Shown one piece after another: positions 29,556-38,536 of a stretch of DNA of 64,000 nt. A program made the translations under genes and the position numbers. The stretch lies in NCBI RefSeq assembly GCF_014647895.1, contig NZ_BMQB01000005.1, positions 186,001 through 250,000 of the forward strand, given 5' to 3'. The notes under the pieces were generated by a model. It saw only the letters and a list, made by a program, of their open reading frames with translations. It searched no databases and had not been told where the DNA came from. Origin of the DNA: Pilimelia anulata. Lineage in GTDB: Bacteria > Actinomycetota > Actinomycetes > Mycobacteriales > Micromonosporaceae. Each line of letters begins with the position of its first letter. The first letter of the stretch is position 1.

Positions 29556-30644
29556 GTGAGGACCCCTCAGACGTACGCCCACCGCGGTAGCAACAGCGCC
29601 GGCGACCACGGCACCGGTGACGACCGCGGGGCCGCCGCGCGCAACCGGCTCGGCGCGATCGGCGTGCACGTCGGCGACGAGGCGCTGGAGCGGCGGGTGG
29701 CCGCCGTGCTCGCCGACGTCGAGGTGGCCCTGCGGGAGAAGGTCGGCAGCGGCGACCCGCTCGTCGCCGAGGCCGCCGCCCACCTGCTGTCGGCCGGCGG
29801 CAAGCGGTTCCGGCCGCTGCTGGTCGCGCTCGCCGCGAGCTTCGGCGACCCGGCCGCGCCGGGCGTGGTCGACGCGGCGCTGGTGGTCGAGCTGACCCAC
29901 CTGGCGACGCTGTACCACGACGACGTGATGGACGAGGCGCCCGTGCGCCGCGGCGCCCCCAGCGCCAACGCCCGCTGGTCCAACTCGCTGGCCATCCTCG
30001 TCGGCGACTTCCTCTTCGCCCGGGCCGCCCGGGTCGCCGCCGACCTCGGGCCGGACGCGGTGCGGATCCAGGCCGAGACGTTCTCCCGGCTCGTGCACGG
30101 GCAGATCGCCGAGACGGTCGGCCCGCGCGCCGCCGACCCGGTCGCCCACTACCTGCACGTGGTCGCCGAGAAGACCGGCTCGCTGATCGCCACCTCGGCC
30201 CGGTTCGGGGCGATGTTCGGCGGGCTGCCGGCCGCGCAGGTGGCGGCGCTGGCCGGGTACGGCGAGACGATCGGGGTGGCCTTCCAGCTCTCCGACGACC
30301 TGCTGGACATCGCCAGCGACGCCGGCGAGTCCGGCAAGACCCCCGGCACCGACCTGCGCGAGGGTGTGCCGACGCTGCCGGTGCTGTACGCGCTGGCCTC
30401 GGCCGACAGCGACGCGGGCGCGGTCCGGCTGCGCGAACTGCTCGCCGACGGCCCGATCACCGACGACGCGCTGCTGGCCGAGGCGCTGGAGCTGCTGCGC
30501 GAGTCGGCGGCGCTGAAGCGGGCCCGGGAGACCGTCCGCGGGTACGCCGACCGGGCCCGGGCCGCGCTGGCCGCGCTGCCGGACGGGCCGGCCAGGGCGG
30601 CGCTGACCACCCTCTGCGACCTGGTCGCCGACCGCACGGGCTGA
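29556..30644 (+). CDS. Polyprenyl diphosphate synthase (menaquinone side-chain type)
   Basis: Trans-isoprenyl diphosphate synthase of 362 residues that builds a long-chain prenyl diphosphate, here most likely for menaquinone. The first Asp-rich motif is DDVMD at residues 122-126 (LYHDDVMDEA) and the second is DDLLD at 247-251. GGKRFRP near 85-91 is the IPP-binding element. Small residues before the first motif suggest a long product, but chain length cannot be read reliably. GTG at 29556 follows GGGTGGGG by 5 nt; GTG at 29553 is the alternative. Position after nuo and near menG/menJ parallels grcC1 of mycobacteria. Confidence 0.88.
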   Translation: MRTPQTYAHRGSNSAGDHGTGDDRGAAARNRLGAIGVHVGDEALERRVAAVLADVEVALREKVGSGDPLVAEAAAHLLSAGGKRFRPLLVALAASFGDPAAPGVVDAALVVELTHLATLYHDDVMDEAPVRRGAPSANARWSNSLAILVGDFLFARAARVAADLGPDAVRIQAETFSRLVHGQIAETVGPRAADPVAHYLHVVAEKTGSLIATSARFGAMFGGLPAAQVAALAGYGETIGVAFQLSDDLLDIASDAGESGKTPGTDLREGVPTLPVLYALASADSDAGAVRLRELLADGPITDDALLAEALELLRESAALKRARETVRGYADRARAALAALPDGPARAALTTLCDLVADRTG

Positions 30645-30656
30645 CCGTCCCGCGGG

Positions 30657-32213
30657 CTAGTTGCGCGCGACGTAGTGCAGGCCGATGTCGGCATCGGGGA
30701 GCTGCGTCGGGTACACCGCCGCCTCGTCCAGCGTGCCGATCAGGTAGTTGCTGGTCGGCAGGTTCGTGAAGCCGGTCAGGCTCATGCCGGCGAACCGCCA
30801 GTAGCCGGTGAAGTTGGCCGCCGTGGTCGTGGCCGCGTCGGTCGCGGTCAGCGTGCCGTCCACGTACAGTTTCATCCCCGACGCGCCCAGGCTCGCGGCG
30901 ACGTGGTGCCAGGCCCCGTCGTTGACGGTTCCGGCCGACCTGACCGTTTTGATCGAGCCGTTGTTGACCCCGAAGGTGACCCGGCCGCCGCTGTCGACGT
31001 ACAGGACCCGGTCGTGGTTGGCGTCCGAGGCGCCCGTGGTCGAGCCGGAGAAGCCGATCAGGGTGCCGCCGGCGGTGCCGGTGAGCCGGACGAAGCACTC
31101 CAGCGTGAACGGGTTCGGGTTGCTGCTCGACGTGCCGTAGTACGCGCCGTTGGCGGCCGTGAAGCCCACGCCGTACGTGCTCGCCTGGTCGCTGCCGGAC
31201 AGCGCCCCGTCCAGCCGGGAGGTCGACGGGGAGACGGTCGTGCCGCCGGCCCGGGCGCTGGTGATCTCGCCGGCGCTGAGCGCCCGCGGGTAGACCCGGA
31301 CGTCGTCGATCCGGCCGATCCACTGGTCCGCCAGCGCCGACGCCCACTTGGACCGGCCGACGACCACGTTGGTGGTGGCGTCCCAGTCGGCGGACTTGGT
31401 GTTGACGCTGCCGTTGCCGCTCGCGTCGACGTACAGGGTGACGGTGTTGGTGGAGTCCACGTACGTGGCGGCGACGTGGTACCAGGTGTTCAGGTTCGCC
31501 GCGGTCGTCCCGACCACCTGGTCGACGGTCGGCGAGTCGGCGTCGGTGCGGGTGGTGACGACCATGAACCGGTCCACACCGCCGTCCCGCTTGATCATGA
31601 AGGCGCTGCTGTCGGTGCCGACCTGGGCGACGGCGGCCATGGTCGCGTTGTCGGCCGTCGCGTAGACCCAGGCCATCGCGGTCCAGTCGGTGTCGGTGGC
31701 CACCCGGGCGGCGCCGAGCGCGTACCCGGTGCCGCTGGTGACGGCGAACGCCGAGCCGTACTGGCCGGTGGCGTTCCAGCCGGCGTTCGCGCCGGTCAGG
31801 GTGGCCGGCGCGGCCGCGCCGCTGGCGTCGGCGGCGGTGCTGCCGGAGCCCTCGTCGAACTTCAGCCAGGGCGCGGCGCCGTCGGTGCGCCCGTTGTACG
31901 TGCCGCTGCGGCCGCCGCCGCTGGAGTCGGCCATCGTGGACGTCGCCGACGACGACTGCGCGTCCTCGCCGCGGTAGTACAGCGTGGGGGAGTCGGCCCG
32001 GACGGCGCCGTAATAGCTGAAATCGGTACCCATCGCCAGCGAATTGGCAAGGTTACGGGTGGTGGCGGAGAACGCGGCGGTCACCGGGTCGGCGGCGAAG
32101 GTGACCAGGGCCAGGGCGGCGAGCAGCACGAACAGCCGGCGGACCGCTGTCCGCCGGCTGGGCATCATCGCCCGCCCGTGCCCGTCCACGGGCGGGGTGC
32201 CACCGTGGGTCAT
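30657..32213 (-). CDS. Secreted protein with two LamG/concanavalin-like domains
   Basis: A 518-residue exported protein. After a polar N-region comes PSRRTAVRRLF and a hydrophobic core ending near residue 47 (TAAFSATTRNLANS), resembling the SipW-dependent or TasA-like secreted proteins of actinobacteria. Two LamG-type modules follow (about 110-330 and 345-515). Repeated elements in each include WTAMAWVYA or TLECFVRL, an LYVDxSG-type strand, WYHVAAT or WHHVAAS, and IGRIDDVRVYPRALSAGEI or IGTLDEAAVYPTQL. Such domains usually bind sugars or cell-surface ligands. The start at 32213 has GGAGG 4 nt upstream; ATG at 32168 is an alternative without one. It is convergent with the polyprenyl synthase. 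No catalytic domain is apparent. Confidence 0.78.
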   Translation of the reverse strand: MTHGGTPPVDGHGRAMMPSRRTAVRRLFVLLAALALVTFAADPVTAAFSATTRNLANSLAMGTDFSYYGAVRADSPTLYYRGEDAQSSSATSTMADSSGGGRSGTYNGRTDGAAPWLKFDEGSGSTAADASGAAAPATLTGANAGWNATGQYGSAFAVTSGTGYALGAARVATDTDWTAMAWVYATADNATMAAVAQVGTDSSAFMIKRDGGVDRFMVVTTRTDADSPTVDQVVGTTAANLNTWYHVAATYVDSTNTVTLYVDASGNGSVNTKSADWDATTNVVVGRSKWASALADQWIGRIDDVRVYPRALSAGEITSARAGGTTVSPSTSRLDGALSGSDQASTYGVGFTAANGAYYGTSSSNPNPFTLECFVRLTGTAGGTLIGFSGSTTGASDANHDRVLYVDSGGRVTFGVNNGSIKTVRSAGTVNDGAWHHVAASLGASGMKLYVDGTLTATDAATTTAANFTGYWRFAGMSLTGFTNLPTSNYLIGTLDEAAVYPTQLPDADIGLHYVARN

Positions 32214-32814
32214 CCGACCTCCGAGGTATCCGCCTCTGACGCTTTCTTATCGGCAGAATTCGGGTGATTGTGAAGCGCGATCACCCGGTTATACATCCGG
32301 CGAACCGGGCGAATCGGCATGTCGGGACAGGTTTCGCGGCGGATTCATGCGGCGTCCGGTTCGATCGGGTACGGGCCGATCGTTACGCGCCGTCGCGGTC
32401 CGGGAGCGGGTCCGCGACGCGGCGGAAACGCCGCGGGCCGACGGGGCGCCCGGGGGTCGGCGGGCCCCGGCGGCCGGTGGGGCCGCTGTGTCGGCGGTGC
32501 CTCCCGGGGCAGCGTGCGCATCGATTTTCGTGCATACGTGGATCGCGAACGAGTCCGAAGTGGAGGGTGGTGGCGGTCCATGATCGAGTCGACTCAGCGT
32601 CAGCCTGATCGGTACGCAGAGTGGCGTTCCCGCGGCGCATCAGGGGCCGGCGGCGGGCGCCACGGGGGGTCGTGGCGGCTGGTCGGGCCGTCCACGGCGG
32701 CCCCGGGCGGGACACGAGGCGCTTTCCGGTCGGCTACCGCGTGTGACCGACATGTCTCCTTCGCGGTAGTACATGTGCGACCTACGGCGTAGCCGGACCT
32801 TCGCTGTTATCGGA

Positions 32815-32831
32815 CCGGTACTCATTACCGG
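32815..32831. promoter_or_regulatory. Inverted repeat CCGGTA-CTCAT-TACCGG
   Basis: A perfect palindrome with 6-bp arms and a 5-bp centre, about 150 bp upstream of the IclR-family gene. It is a possible operator, with no direct evidence. Confidence 0.3.
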
Positions 32832-32899
32832 GAAATATGACCTAACGAGCACTGGACACCGCCGGTGGCGCTAGCCACACTCGCCTGTGGTCTAACTCA

Positions 32900-32922
32900 C
32901 CCGTTCGATTGATCCGAACGGG
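32900..32922. promoter_or_regulatory. Candidate IclR operator (8-bp inverted repeat)
   Basis: CCCGTTCG at 32900-32907 and CGAACGGG at 32915-32922 are perfect inverted arms around a 7-bp AT-rich spacer (ATTGATC). It is 58 bp before the GTG of the IclR-family gene. IclR proteins commonly regulate themselves through such palindromes, so autoregulation is a plausible inference. Confidence 0.45.
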
Positions 32923-32980
32923 CATTTCATGGTGCGAGCCAATTTCATATGGTGTAGCTCCCCGGCGGCGGAGGTGGTCT

Positions 32981-33766
32981 GTGCGCGACCCCCTAGCGGA
33001 ACCTTCCGACCTCATCCGCAGCGTCTCCCGTGCGCTGCGGGTCCTTGAGGCGGTCGGTCGTGCGCCCAGAGGGCTGACGGTCAAGCAGATCGCCCGGCGA
33101 TGCGAACTGACCGTCGCCACCACCTACCACCTCGTCCGCACGCTCGCGTACGAGGGGTACGTCTCCCGGCGGGAGGACGGCACGTACGTGGTCGGCCTGG
33201 AGATCGCCGACCGGTTCCGCGAACTGGTGGTCGCGTTCCGCGGCCCGTCCGCGGTCGGCGAGGTGCTGCACCGCGCCGCCGCCGACACCGGCCACAGCCA
33301 TTACCTCGGCCGCTTCGTCGGCGGCCGGGTCGCGCTCACCGCCGTCGCCGAGGGCGTGCGCTCGCCCCGGCTGGAGGAGTTCGTGCCGGGCTTCGACGAC
33401 GGCGCTCACGCCACCGCGCTGGGCAAGGCCCTGCTCGCCACGCTCACCTCCGATCAACGCCTGCGGTACCTGAAGGACTGGGGGATGCGTCCGTACACCC
33501 CCTCCACGCTCGTGACGCCGGAAGCGTTCGAAGCCGACGTGTCCGCGGGCGAGCGGCGCGGCCTCCAGATGGAGATCGGGCAGTTCCGGGGCGGCGTCGC
33601 CACCGCGGCGGTGGTGGTCACCGCCGAGCGGGACCTGGAGCGCCGGCTGGCCGTCGGCTGCGCGCTGCCGGCCGCCGACATGATGGCCTCGGCGCGGATC
33701 GTCCGGTCCCGGCTCCAGGCGGTCGCGCGCGCGGTGACCGAGGCGATCGTCGCCGACGCCGCCTGA
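32981..33766 (+). CDS. IclR-family transcriptional regulator
   Basis: A 261-residue DNA-binding regulator. The N-terminal winged helix-turn-helix (about residues 10-75) reads SRALRVLEAVGRAPRGLTVKQ then LTVATTYHLVRTL, and YVVGLEIADRF starts the linker. The C-terminal effector-binding domain carries the family pattern ATALGKALLATL (about 147-158) and FRGGVATAAVVVTA near 203. GTG at 32981 was chosen because GGAGGTGG lies 6 nt upstream; an upstream in-frame ATG at 32909 would translate the regulatory region. The effector is unknown. It stands alone, with no obvious target gene beside it except the sigma-factor pair. Confidence 0.86.
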   Translation: MRDPLAEPSDLIRSVSRALRVLEAVGRAPRGLTVKQIARRCELTVATTYHLVRTLAYEGYVSRREDGTYVVGLEIADRFRELVVAFRGPSAVGEVLHRAAADTGHSHYLGRFVGGRVALTAVAEGVRSPRLEEFVPGFDDGAHATALGKALLATLTSDQRLRYLKDWGMRPYTPSTLVTPEAFEADVSAGERRGLQMEIGQFRGGVATAAVVVTAERDLERRLAVGCALPAADMMASARIVRSRLQAVARAVTEAIVADAA

Positions 33767-33770
33767 CCCG

Positions 33771-33793
33771 GCCGGCGGGCGCCGACCGCCGGC
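33771..33793 (+). terminator. Hairpin after the IclR gene
   Basis: GCCGGCGG (33771-33778) pairs perfectly with CCGCCGGC (33786-33793) around a 7-nt loop, beginning 4 nt after the stop codon. There is no U-tract, which is common for actinobacterial terminators. Confidence 0.45.
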
Positions 33794-33951
33794 ACCCGCG
33801 GGCCGGCGACCGCGCCCCCGCCCCGGGTTTCCCGGCCACCCCGGCCGGGAAAGATCGGCAAACGTTGATCTCTTGCGGTGGGCCGTCCGGCTGATGAACC
33901 GTACGGGCACCCTCCACGTACTCCCTGGCGGATGCGATGGAGGACCGGGGT

Positions 33952-34497
33952 GTGGCTACCAAGCGCGAGGGGACTGCGCCGGTGACCGGCGACAGCGACG
34001 AACGCCTGCGGGCGGTGCAAGTGGAGCACGGCGACGCGCTGTACGCGCACGCGCTCCGGCTCACCCGCGGCGACCGGCAGGGCGCCGAGGACCTGGTCCA
34101 GGAGACGTACCTGCGCGCCTGGCGGCACCCCGAGTCGCTGGACCCCGAGCGCGGGTCGGTGCGCGCGTGGCTGTTCACCACCGCGCGCAACCTCGCCATC
34201 GACGGCTGGCGGCGCAAGTCCGCCAGGGTCGGCGAGGTGTTCCCCGACACGATGCCCGAGCCCCCGGCGGGCGTGGACGAGACCGAGCGCGCGGTCGAGG
34301 CGTGGACGATCGCCGAGGCGCTGCGCCGACTATCCCCGGTACACCGGGAGGTGCTGTTGGAATGCTTCTACCACGGACGTTCGGTGGCTGAGACCGCCGT
34401 CCGGCTGGGCGTGCCGTCCGGCACGATCAAGTCGCGCACGCACTACGCGCTGCGCTCGCTGAAGGTGGCATTGGACGAAATGGGGGTGACGCGATGA
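33952..34497 (+). CDS. ECF-type RNA polymerase sigma factor
   Basis: A 181-residue extracytoplasmic-function sigma factor. Region 2 contains ARRL-type helices and GAEDLVQETYLRAWRHP (about 43-59), followed by VRAWLFTTARNLAIDGWRRK. Region 4 has LSPVHREVLLECFYHG and the recognition helix VPSGTIKSRTHYALRSLK. GTG at 33952 was chosen because GGAGG lies 8 nt upstream; ATG at 33937 and GTG at 33982 are alternatives. Its stop overlaps the ATG of a ZAS-domain anti-sigma factor (ATGA), so the two form a classic sigma/anti-sigma pair resembling the SigK/SigL type. The inducing signal is unknown. Confidence 0.88.
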   Translation: MATKREGTAPVTGDSDERLRAVQVEHGDALYAHALRLTRGDRQGAEDLVQETYLRAWRHPESLDPERGSVRAWLFTTARNLAIDGWRRKSARVGEVFPDTMPEPPAGVDETERAVEAWTIAEALRRLSPVHREVLLECFYHGRSVAETAVRLGVPSGTIKSRTHYALRSLKVALDEMGVTR

Positions 34498-35294
34498 GGT
34501 GCGAGTTCGAGCACAGCGACGCGTCCTACGTCCTCGGGGCCCTTTCGCCGGCCGAGCGGGACGAGTACGAGCACCACCTGGAGGGCTGCCCCGAGTGCCG
34601 GGAGGCGGTCGCCGAGATCGCCGTCCTGCCGGGGCTGCTGTCCCGGCTGGACCCGCTGACGGCCGAGGAGCTGCTCGGCGCGGGCCTGCCGACGATCCCC
34701 GCCCCGCGGGCGAGCGTCGACCCGCTGCCCCCGGTCGCGGCCCGGCCGGTGTCGCCGCGGCCGCTGGCCCGGCCCGCCGCGACCGCGGTCCGGCGACCGC
34801 CGCGCCGCCCGAGGATGCGGTACGTCGTCGGCGGCCTCGCGGCCAGCGGTATCGCGGCGGTCGTCGGCTTCGCCACCCTGTTGCCGCTCGGCGCGCCCGC
34901 GCCGGTGGCCGGGCCGACGCCGGCCGCGACCGGCAACGGCCAGCGCAACGGCATCCCCACCGGGGCGGCGCCGCGGCTGGTGCCGATGGTGCCGGTGTCG
35001 CGGAGCATCCCGATGAAGGCGGAGATCGGCCTGTCCCGGCACGGGTACGGCACGGCCGTCCGGATGCACTGCCGGTACGCCGACGCCGGCGCCGGCGCGC
35101 CGACGTGGACGGTGAGCCTGATCGCGTACGGGCCCAACGACCAGCGCGAGCAGGTCGGCTCCTGGGTCGCCGAGCCGGGCGGGCAGGTGGCGTTCGACGG
35201 GGTGACCCGGTTCTCCGGCGACCAGTTGGAGCGGCTGGAGGTCGTCCGGTCGGACACCGGCGAGAAGCTGATCTGGTACGCCGTGCCGCGCTAG
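34494..35294 (+). CDS. Membrane-bound zinc-binding anti-sigma factor
   Basis: A 266-residue transmembrane anti-sigma factor. The N-terminal ZAS domain has His28, Cys32 and Cys35 (HHLEGCPEC, the HxxxCxxC core). ASYVLGALSPAERDEYE just before it is typical. A Pro/Arg-rich linker leads to a single transmembrane helix at about residues 105-128. The extracytoplasmic part ends in a compact domain (about 175-266) with HGYGTAVRMHCRYA, which could sense a signal. It overlaps the sigma gene by 4 bases. A strong hairpin terminator follows. Confidence 0.86.
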   Translation: MRCEFEHSDASYVLGALSPAERDEYEHHLEGCPECREAVAEIAVLPGLLSRLDPLTAEELLGAGLPTIPAPRASVDPLPPVAARPVSPRPLARPAATAVRRPPRRPRMRYVVGGLAASGIAAVVGFATLLPLGAPAPVAGPTPAATGNGQRNGIPTGAAPRLVPMVPVSRSIPMKAEIGLSRHGYGTAVRMHCRYADAGAGAPTWTVSLIAYGPNDQREQVGSWVAEPGGQVAFDGVTRFSGDQLERLEVVRSDTGEKLIWYAVPR

Positions 35295-35305
35295 ACCACC
35301 CCGGT

Positions 35306-35344
35306 CCGCGGGTGCCCCGTTCGCTCCCTACGGGGCACCCGCGG
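35306..35344. terminator. Strong bidirectional terminator between anti-sigma and rarD genes
   Basis: A perfect 15-bp stem: CCGCGGGTGCCCCGT at 35306-35320 pairs with 35330-35344 around a 9-nt loop. It lies between convergent genes and can serve both. Confidence 0.8.
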
Positions 35345-35361
35345 CGGGGGGTGCCGGCCGC

Positions 35362-36279
35362 TCACCGGCCGGCGGGCACCGCGGCGCGGGTCGCGGGGGC
35401 CGGGCGGCGGGCGTGCCGGACGGCGTCGACCGTGAGGATCACCAGCGCCGCCCAGACCAGCGCGAACCCGGCCAGCCGGGCCGGCGGCATCGGCTCGCCG
35501 AGGATCAGCACGCCGCCGGCGAGCTGGAGCACCGGGACGATGTACTGCAACGGGCCGAGCACCACGAGCGGCAGCCGGTTCGCCGCGCCCGCGAACAGCA
35601 GCAGCGGTACCGCGGTCGCCGCCCCCGACGCGGCCAGCAGCGCGGTCCGGCCGGGGTCGGCGCCGAACTCGGCGGTGCCGTGCCACAGCAGCCAGCCGAG
35701 GTACGCGGCGCAGGGCAGGACCAGCACCAGCGTCTCGACCAGCAGGCCGGGCGCGGCGGGCAGCATCAGCCGCTTCTTCACCAGCCCGTACGCGGCGAAC
35801 GTCACCGCCAGCCCGAGCGCCAGCAGCGGCACCCGGCCGTAGTCGGCGGTCAGCACGGCCACCGCGGCGGCGGCGACGCCGACGGCGAGCCACTGGGCGC
35901 GGCGCAGCCGCTCGCGCAGCGCCACCACCCCGAACAACACGGTGACCAGCGGGTTGACGAAGTAGCCCAGGGCGACCTCGACGACCTGCCCGGTCGTCGT
36001 GCCGTACGCGAACAGGACCCAGTTGGCGGCGATCAGCGCGGCGGCCAGCGCCACCCCGCCGAGCGCCCGCGGCGCCCGGAGCAGGTCGCCGAGCGCCCGC
36101 CGGTCCCGGCCGAGCGCGACGACGGCGGCCAGGACCGGTAGCGCCCAGACCACCCGGTGCGCCAGGATCTCGACCGGGCCGGCGGGCTTGAGCAGGTGGA
36201 AGTAGAGCGGGAAGCCGCCCCAGGCCGCGTACGCGCCGACGGCCCGGGCGTACCCGCCACGCGTGTCGTCGGGATCCAT
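35362..36279 (-). CDS. rarD: RarD-type EamA transporter (drug/metabolite transporter family)
   Basis: A 305-residue inner-membrane protein with about ten helices in two EamA repeats. RarD-type signatures include GGFPLYFHLLKPAGPVEILAHRVVW near residues 21-45, NWVLFAYGTTTGQVVEVALGYFVNPL near 86-111, and LQYIVPVLQLAGGVLILGEPMPPARLAGF near 243-271. The ATG at 36279 follows TAGCGT by 7 nt (leaderless layout). The substrate is not predictable; chloramphenicol-resistance annotation in this family is historical. Confidence 0.85.
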   Translation of the reverse strand: MDPDDTRGGYARAVGAYAAWGGFPLYFHLLKPAGPVEILAHRVVWALPVLAAVVALGRDRRALGDLLRAPRALGGVALAAALIAANWVLFAYGTTTGQVVEVALGYFVNPLVTVLFGVVALRERLRRAQWLAVGVAAAAVAVLTADYGRVPLLALGLAVTFAAYGLVKKRLMLPAAPGLLVETLVLVLPCAAYLGWLLWHGTAEFGADPGRTALLAASGAATAVPLLLFAGAANRLPLVVLGPLQYIVPVLQLAGGVLILGEPMPPARLAGFALVWAALVILTVDAVRHARRPAPATRAAVPAGR

Positions 36280-36292
36280 GCCGCCGACGCTA
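36277..36292 (-). promoter_or_regulatory. Leaderless-type promoter of rarD
   Basis: On the minus strand TAGCGT (36292-36287) precedes the ATG at 36279 by 7 nt. No ribosome-binding site is present. Confidence 0.55.
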
Positions 36293-36354
36293 GCCGCGGC
36301 CGGGCCCGCCCGTCGCCGGCCAATCGGTAAGGACTGGCCTGCGGGTCGTACCTG

Positions 36355-36738
36355 TCAGTCGCTGTCCCCGCCGTCCGGCACGAACAGGTTGAGCAGCCAG
36401 CTCACCACGCCGACGATCAGCGCGCCGAGTACGGCGGCCCAGAAGCCGGACACCTCGAACGGCAGCCCGATCCGGTCGGCGATCCAGCCGGAGAACAGGA
36501 ACAGCGCGCCGTTGACCAGCAGCGCGACCAGGCCGAGGGTCAGCAGGTAGAACGCGCAGCCGACCGTCTTGATGATCGGTCGGAGCACCGCGTTGACCAC
36601 ACCGAAGATCGCCGCGACGACGACCAGGGTGCCGACCTGCTGCGGTACGGAGTCCGTGGTGATGCTGATGCCGCCGACGAGCAGCGTGGCGATCCACAGC
36701 GCGACGGCGCTGATGCCGAGGCGGATGACGAGGCCCAT
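36355..36738 (-). CDS. Phage holin family / DUF membrane protein (four helices)
   Basis: A 127-residue protein with four predicted transmembrane helices (about 5-22, 36-53, 61-80 and 95-117) and the motif FGVVNAVLRPIIK between helices 2 and 3. This matches the bacterial phage-holin family 4 superfamily proteins found in many actinobacteria, which are chromosomal and not part of a prophage here. The C-terminal tail is acidic. CACGAT lies 7 nt before the ATG, one mismatch from the leaderless box seen elsewhere. The function is unknown. Confidence 0.78.
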   Translation of the reverse strand: MGLVIRLGISAVALWIATLLVGGISITTDSVPQQVGTLVVVAAIFGVVNAVLRPIIKTVGCAFYLLTLGLVALLVNGALFLFSGWIADRIGLPFEVSGFWAAVLGALIVGVVSWLLNLFVPDGGDSD

Positions 36739-36828
36739 GCCCGTGATCGTGGCACAGCCGGGCCAGCGGCGCCCGCACCCGGGGCGGGTCGGGGCGCGCG
36801 GCCGCGTCGCGGCACACCCGACGGGCGG

Positions 36829-38523
36829 TCAATCCAGCAAGCGGCGCTCGGCCGGCGTCGGCACCAGCGCCGCCCAGCGCAGCGTGCGCCGGCTGACCGC
36901 GCCGACCATGTCGGGGCGGATGCGGGTGAGCCAGTCGGCCGCCGTACCCAGGCCGAGGACGCCCCCGACGAGCGCCGCGGCGGCCGGCGGCAGCGGCTGG
37001 AGCACGACCAGGTCGGCCAGCGCCAGGGTGGCGCTGTCCACGGCCGCGACCTCGTCCCGGACGATCGCCTGGGCGTGCCAGGCGGCGTCCGCCGGCAGGT
37101 CGTGCGCGGCCGGGCCGGCGTCGATCACGGTCAGCAGCGGGTGCAGCGGGTCCGGCGGCAGCGCCGGCAGCGGGGCGCCGGGCAGCGCGACCGTCACCGC
37201 CGCCGACCCGGCCGCCCCGGCCAGCGGCGCCCACGCGGCGGCCCGGGTGGTCCGGACGACCACCCGGGCGCCGACCGCCAGCGCCCGCAGCGCGAGCAGC
37301 CGCGCCGCGCCGACCCCGCCGACCAGCAGCAGCCGGGTCGGCTCCGGCCGGAACAGCCGGACCGGCACGGGCGCGCCGGCGCGGTCCGCGCCGAGCAGCA
37401 GGCCCGCGGCCGGCACGGCCGGGGCCAGTGCCGCCGGGGCCGGCGCGGCGCCGGGCAGCCGCGCCCCGCCCAGCGGCAGGGTCGCCGCGAGCGCCGCCCG
37501 CTGCCGGCCGTCCCGGCGGACGGCGTACGTCCGGTGCGCGGTGGCCAGCGCGGCCAGCGCCCGCCCGGCGGCGGCCAGGCCGGTCCGGTCGGCGGCGGCC
37601 AGCCGGACCGCGAGGTGCGCCCCGTCGCTCACCGCGACGGTCACCGCCGCGGCCGGCAGCGCCGGCAGCCGGTCGAGCAGCCGGGCGGCGAGCGCCGGGT
37701 CGGCCGGGACGCGCAGCCGGTACCCGGCCTGGACCAGCCCGCCGAGCCGCAGCTCGCGCCAGCCCTCGCGGCCGGGCCGGTGCGGGTCGTGCCCGGCCAG
37801 CTCGGCCAGGGCCTGCCGCAGCGCCTCCGGGCCCAGCGGCCGGGCGGCCAGCTCGGGGTGCCGGCGGCGCAGCTTGCGCACGGCGGAGGAGAGCGCGCGG
37901 CGCAGCTCGCCGTCGGACCAGCCGCCGGCCGGCGCGCGCAGCGCGACCAGCGCCCGGGCCGCGGCGGGCAGCCGGCCGCCGGTCAGCTCCCGGTACGCCG
38001 CCGCGCCCGGCCCGCCGCCCGCGGCCGGGACGCAGCCCAGCACGACCTGCCCGCGCAGCGCCGGGCCGTCCGGGCCGCCCAGCGCGGCCAGCTCCGCCGG
38101 GGCCGGCAGCCGCAGCGCGGTCGCGCCGAGGACCCGGCCGGGGTCGCCGACGGCCAGCACGGCGGTCAGGCCGTACCCGTCGGCGAGCACCGCCGCGGTC
38201 TCGCCGTCCAGCTCGGCGGGGAGGACGCGGCTGCCCGGCGCGGCCAGCGCCAGCGGGACGTCCGGGCCGGGCGGGACGGTGCGCCGGCGGCCCGCGTACT
38301 CCGCCCACACGGCCAGCCACTCGTACAGCCAGCGGTGCCGCAGCCGCAGCCAGGCCAGTCCGATCACGACGGCCGCGGCGGCGGTCCCGGCGCCGATCGC
38401 CCCGATGCCGTACGGCGCCAGCGCGATCGGCAGCACCACGGCCGCCTGCGCGGCGACGACCTGGCCGACCCGGATGCCGCGGCGGCGGCCGGGCGCCGGG
38501 CGGACGGCCGTCGGCGTACTCAC
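36829..38523 (-). CDS. eccE: Type VII secretion protein EccE
   Basis: A 564-residue EccE-type component of the ESX membrane complex. Two N-terminal transmembrane helices (about 18-55) are followed by LRLRHRWLYEWLAVWAEY, characteristic of EccE, and a long Ala-rich cytosolic domain. ATG at 38532 would add three residues. GTG at 38523 is preferred because TACGAT lies exactly 7 nt upstream and overlaps that ATG. It is divergent from eccB, separated by about 125 bp. Assignment rests on N-terminal layout plus the EccB/WXG100/MycP context, as EccE is poorly conserved in sequence. Confidence 0.8.
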   Translation of the reverse strand: MSTPTAVRPAPGRRRGIRVGQVVAAQAAVVLPIALAPYGIGAIGAGTAAAAVVIGLAWLRLRHRWLYEWLAVWAEYAGRRRTVPPGPDVPLALAAPGSRVLPAELDGETAAVLADGYGLTAVLAVGDPGRVLGATALRLPAPAELAALGGPDGPALRGQVVLGCVPAAGGGPGAAAYRELTGGRLPAAARALVALRAPAGGWSDGELRRALSSAVRKLRRRHPELAARPLGPEALRQALAELAGHDPHRPGREGWRELRLGGLVQAGYRLRVPADPALAARLLDRLPALPAAAVTVAVSDGAHLAVRLAAADRTGLAAAGRALAALATAHRTYAVRRDGRQRAALAATLPLGGARLPGAAPAPAALAPAVPAAGLLLGADRAGAPVPVRLFRPEPTRLLLVGGVGAARLLALRALAVGARVVVRTTRAAAWAPLAGAAGSAAVTVALPGAPLPALPPDPLHPLLTVIDAGPAAHDLPADAAWHAQAIVRDEVAAVDSATLALADLVVLQPLPPAAAALVGGVLGLGTAADWLTRIRPDMVGAVSRRTLRWAALVPTPAERRLLD

Positions 38524-38536
38524 GGCCGTCATCGTA
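38521..38536 (-). promoter_or_regulatory. Leaderless-type promoter of eccE
   Basis: On the minus strand TACGAT (38536-38531) is followed by 7 nt and then GTG at 38523. The competing ATG at 38532 lies within the -10 box and would not be transcribed if the box is used. Confidence 0.5.

Larger units (their letters stand above)
32214..32980. other. Long intergenic region between the LamG and IclR genes
   Basis: About 770 bp with no supportable gene; the short open frames lack good starts and consistent third-position bias. It is visibly less GC-rich than its surroundings near 32215-32330 and 32740-32960. It contains two clean inverted repeats (32815-32831 and 32900-32922) near the IclR gene, listed separately. 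Confidence 0.5.

Noticed and set aside
32265..32285. Second Rex-like site TTGTGA...TCAC upstream of the LamG gene
   Set aside because: The spacer is 7 rather than 6 nt and the right half is incomplete.
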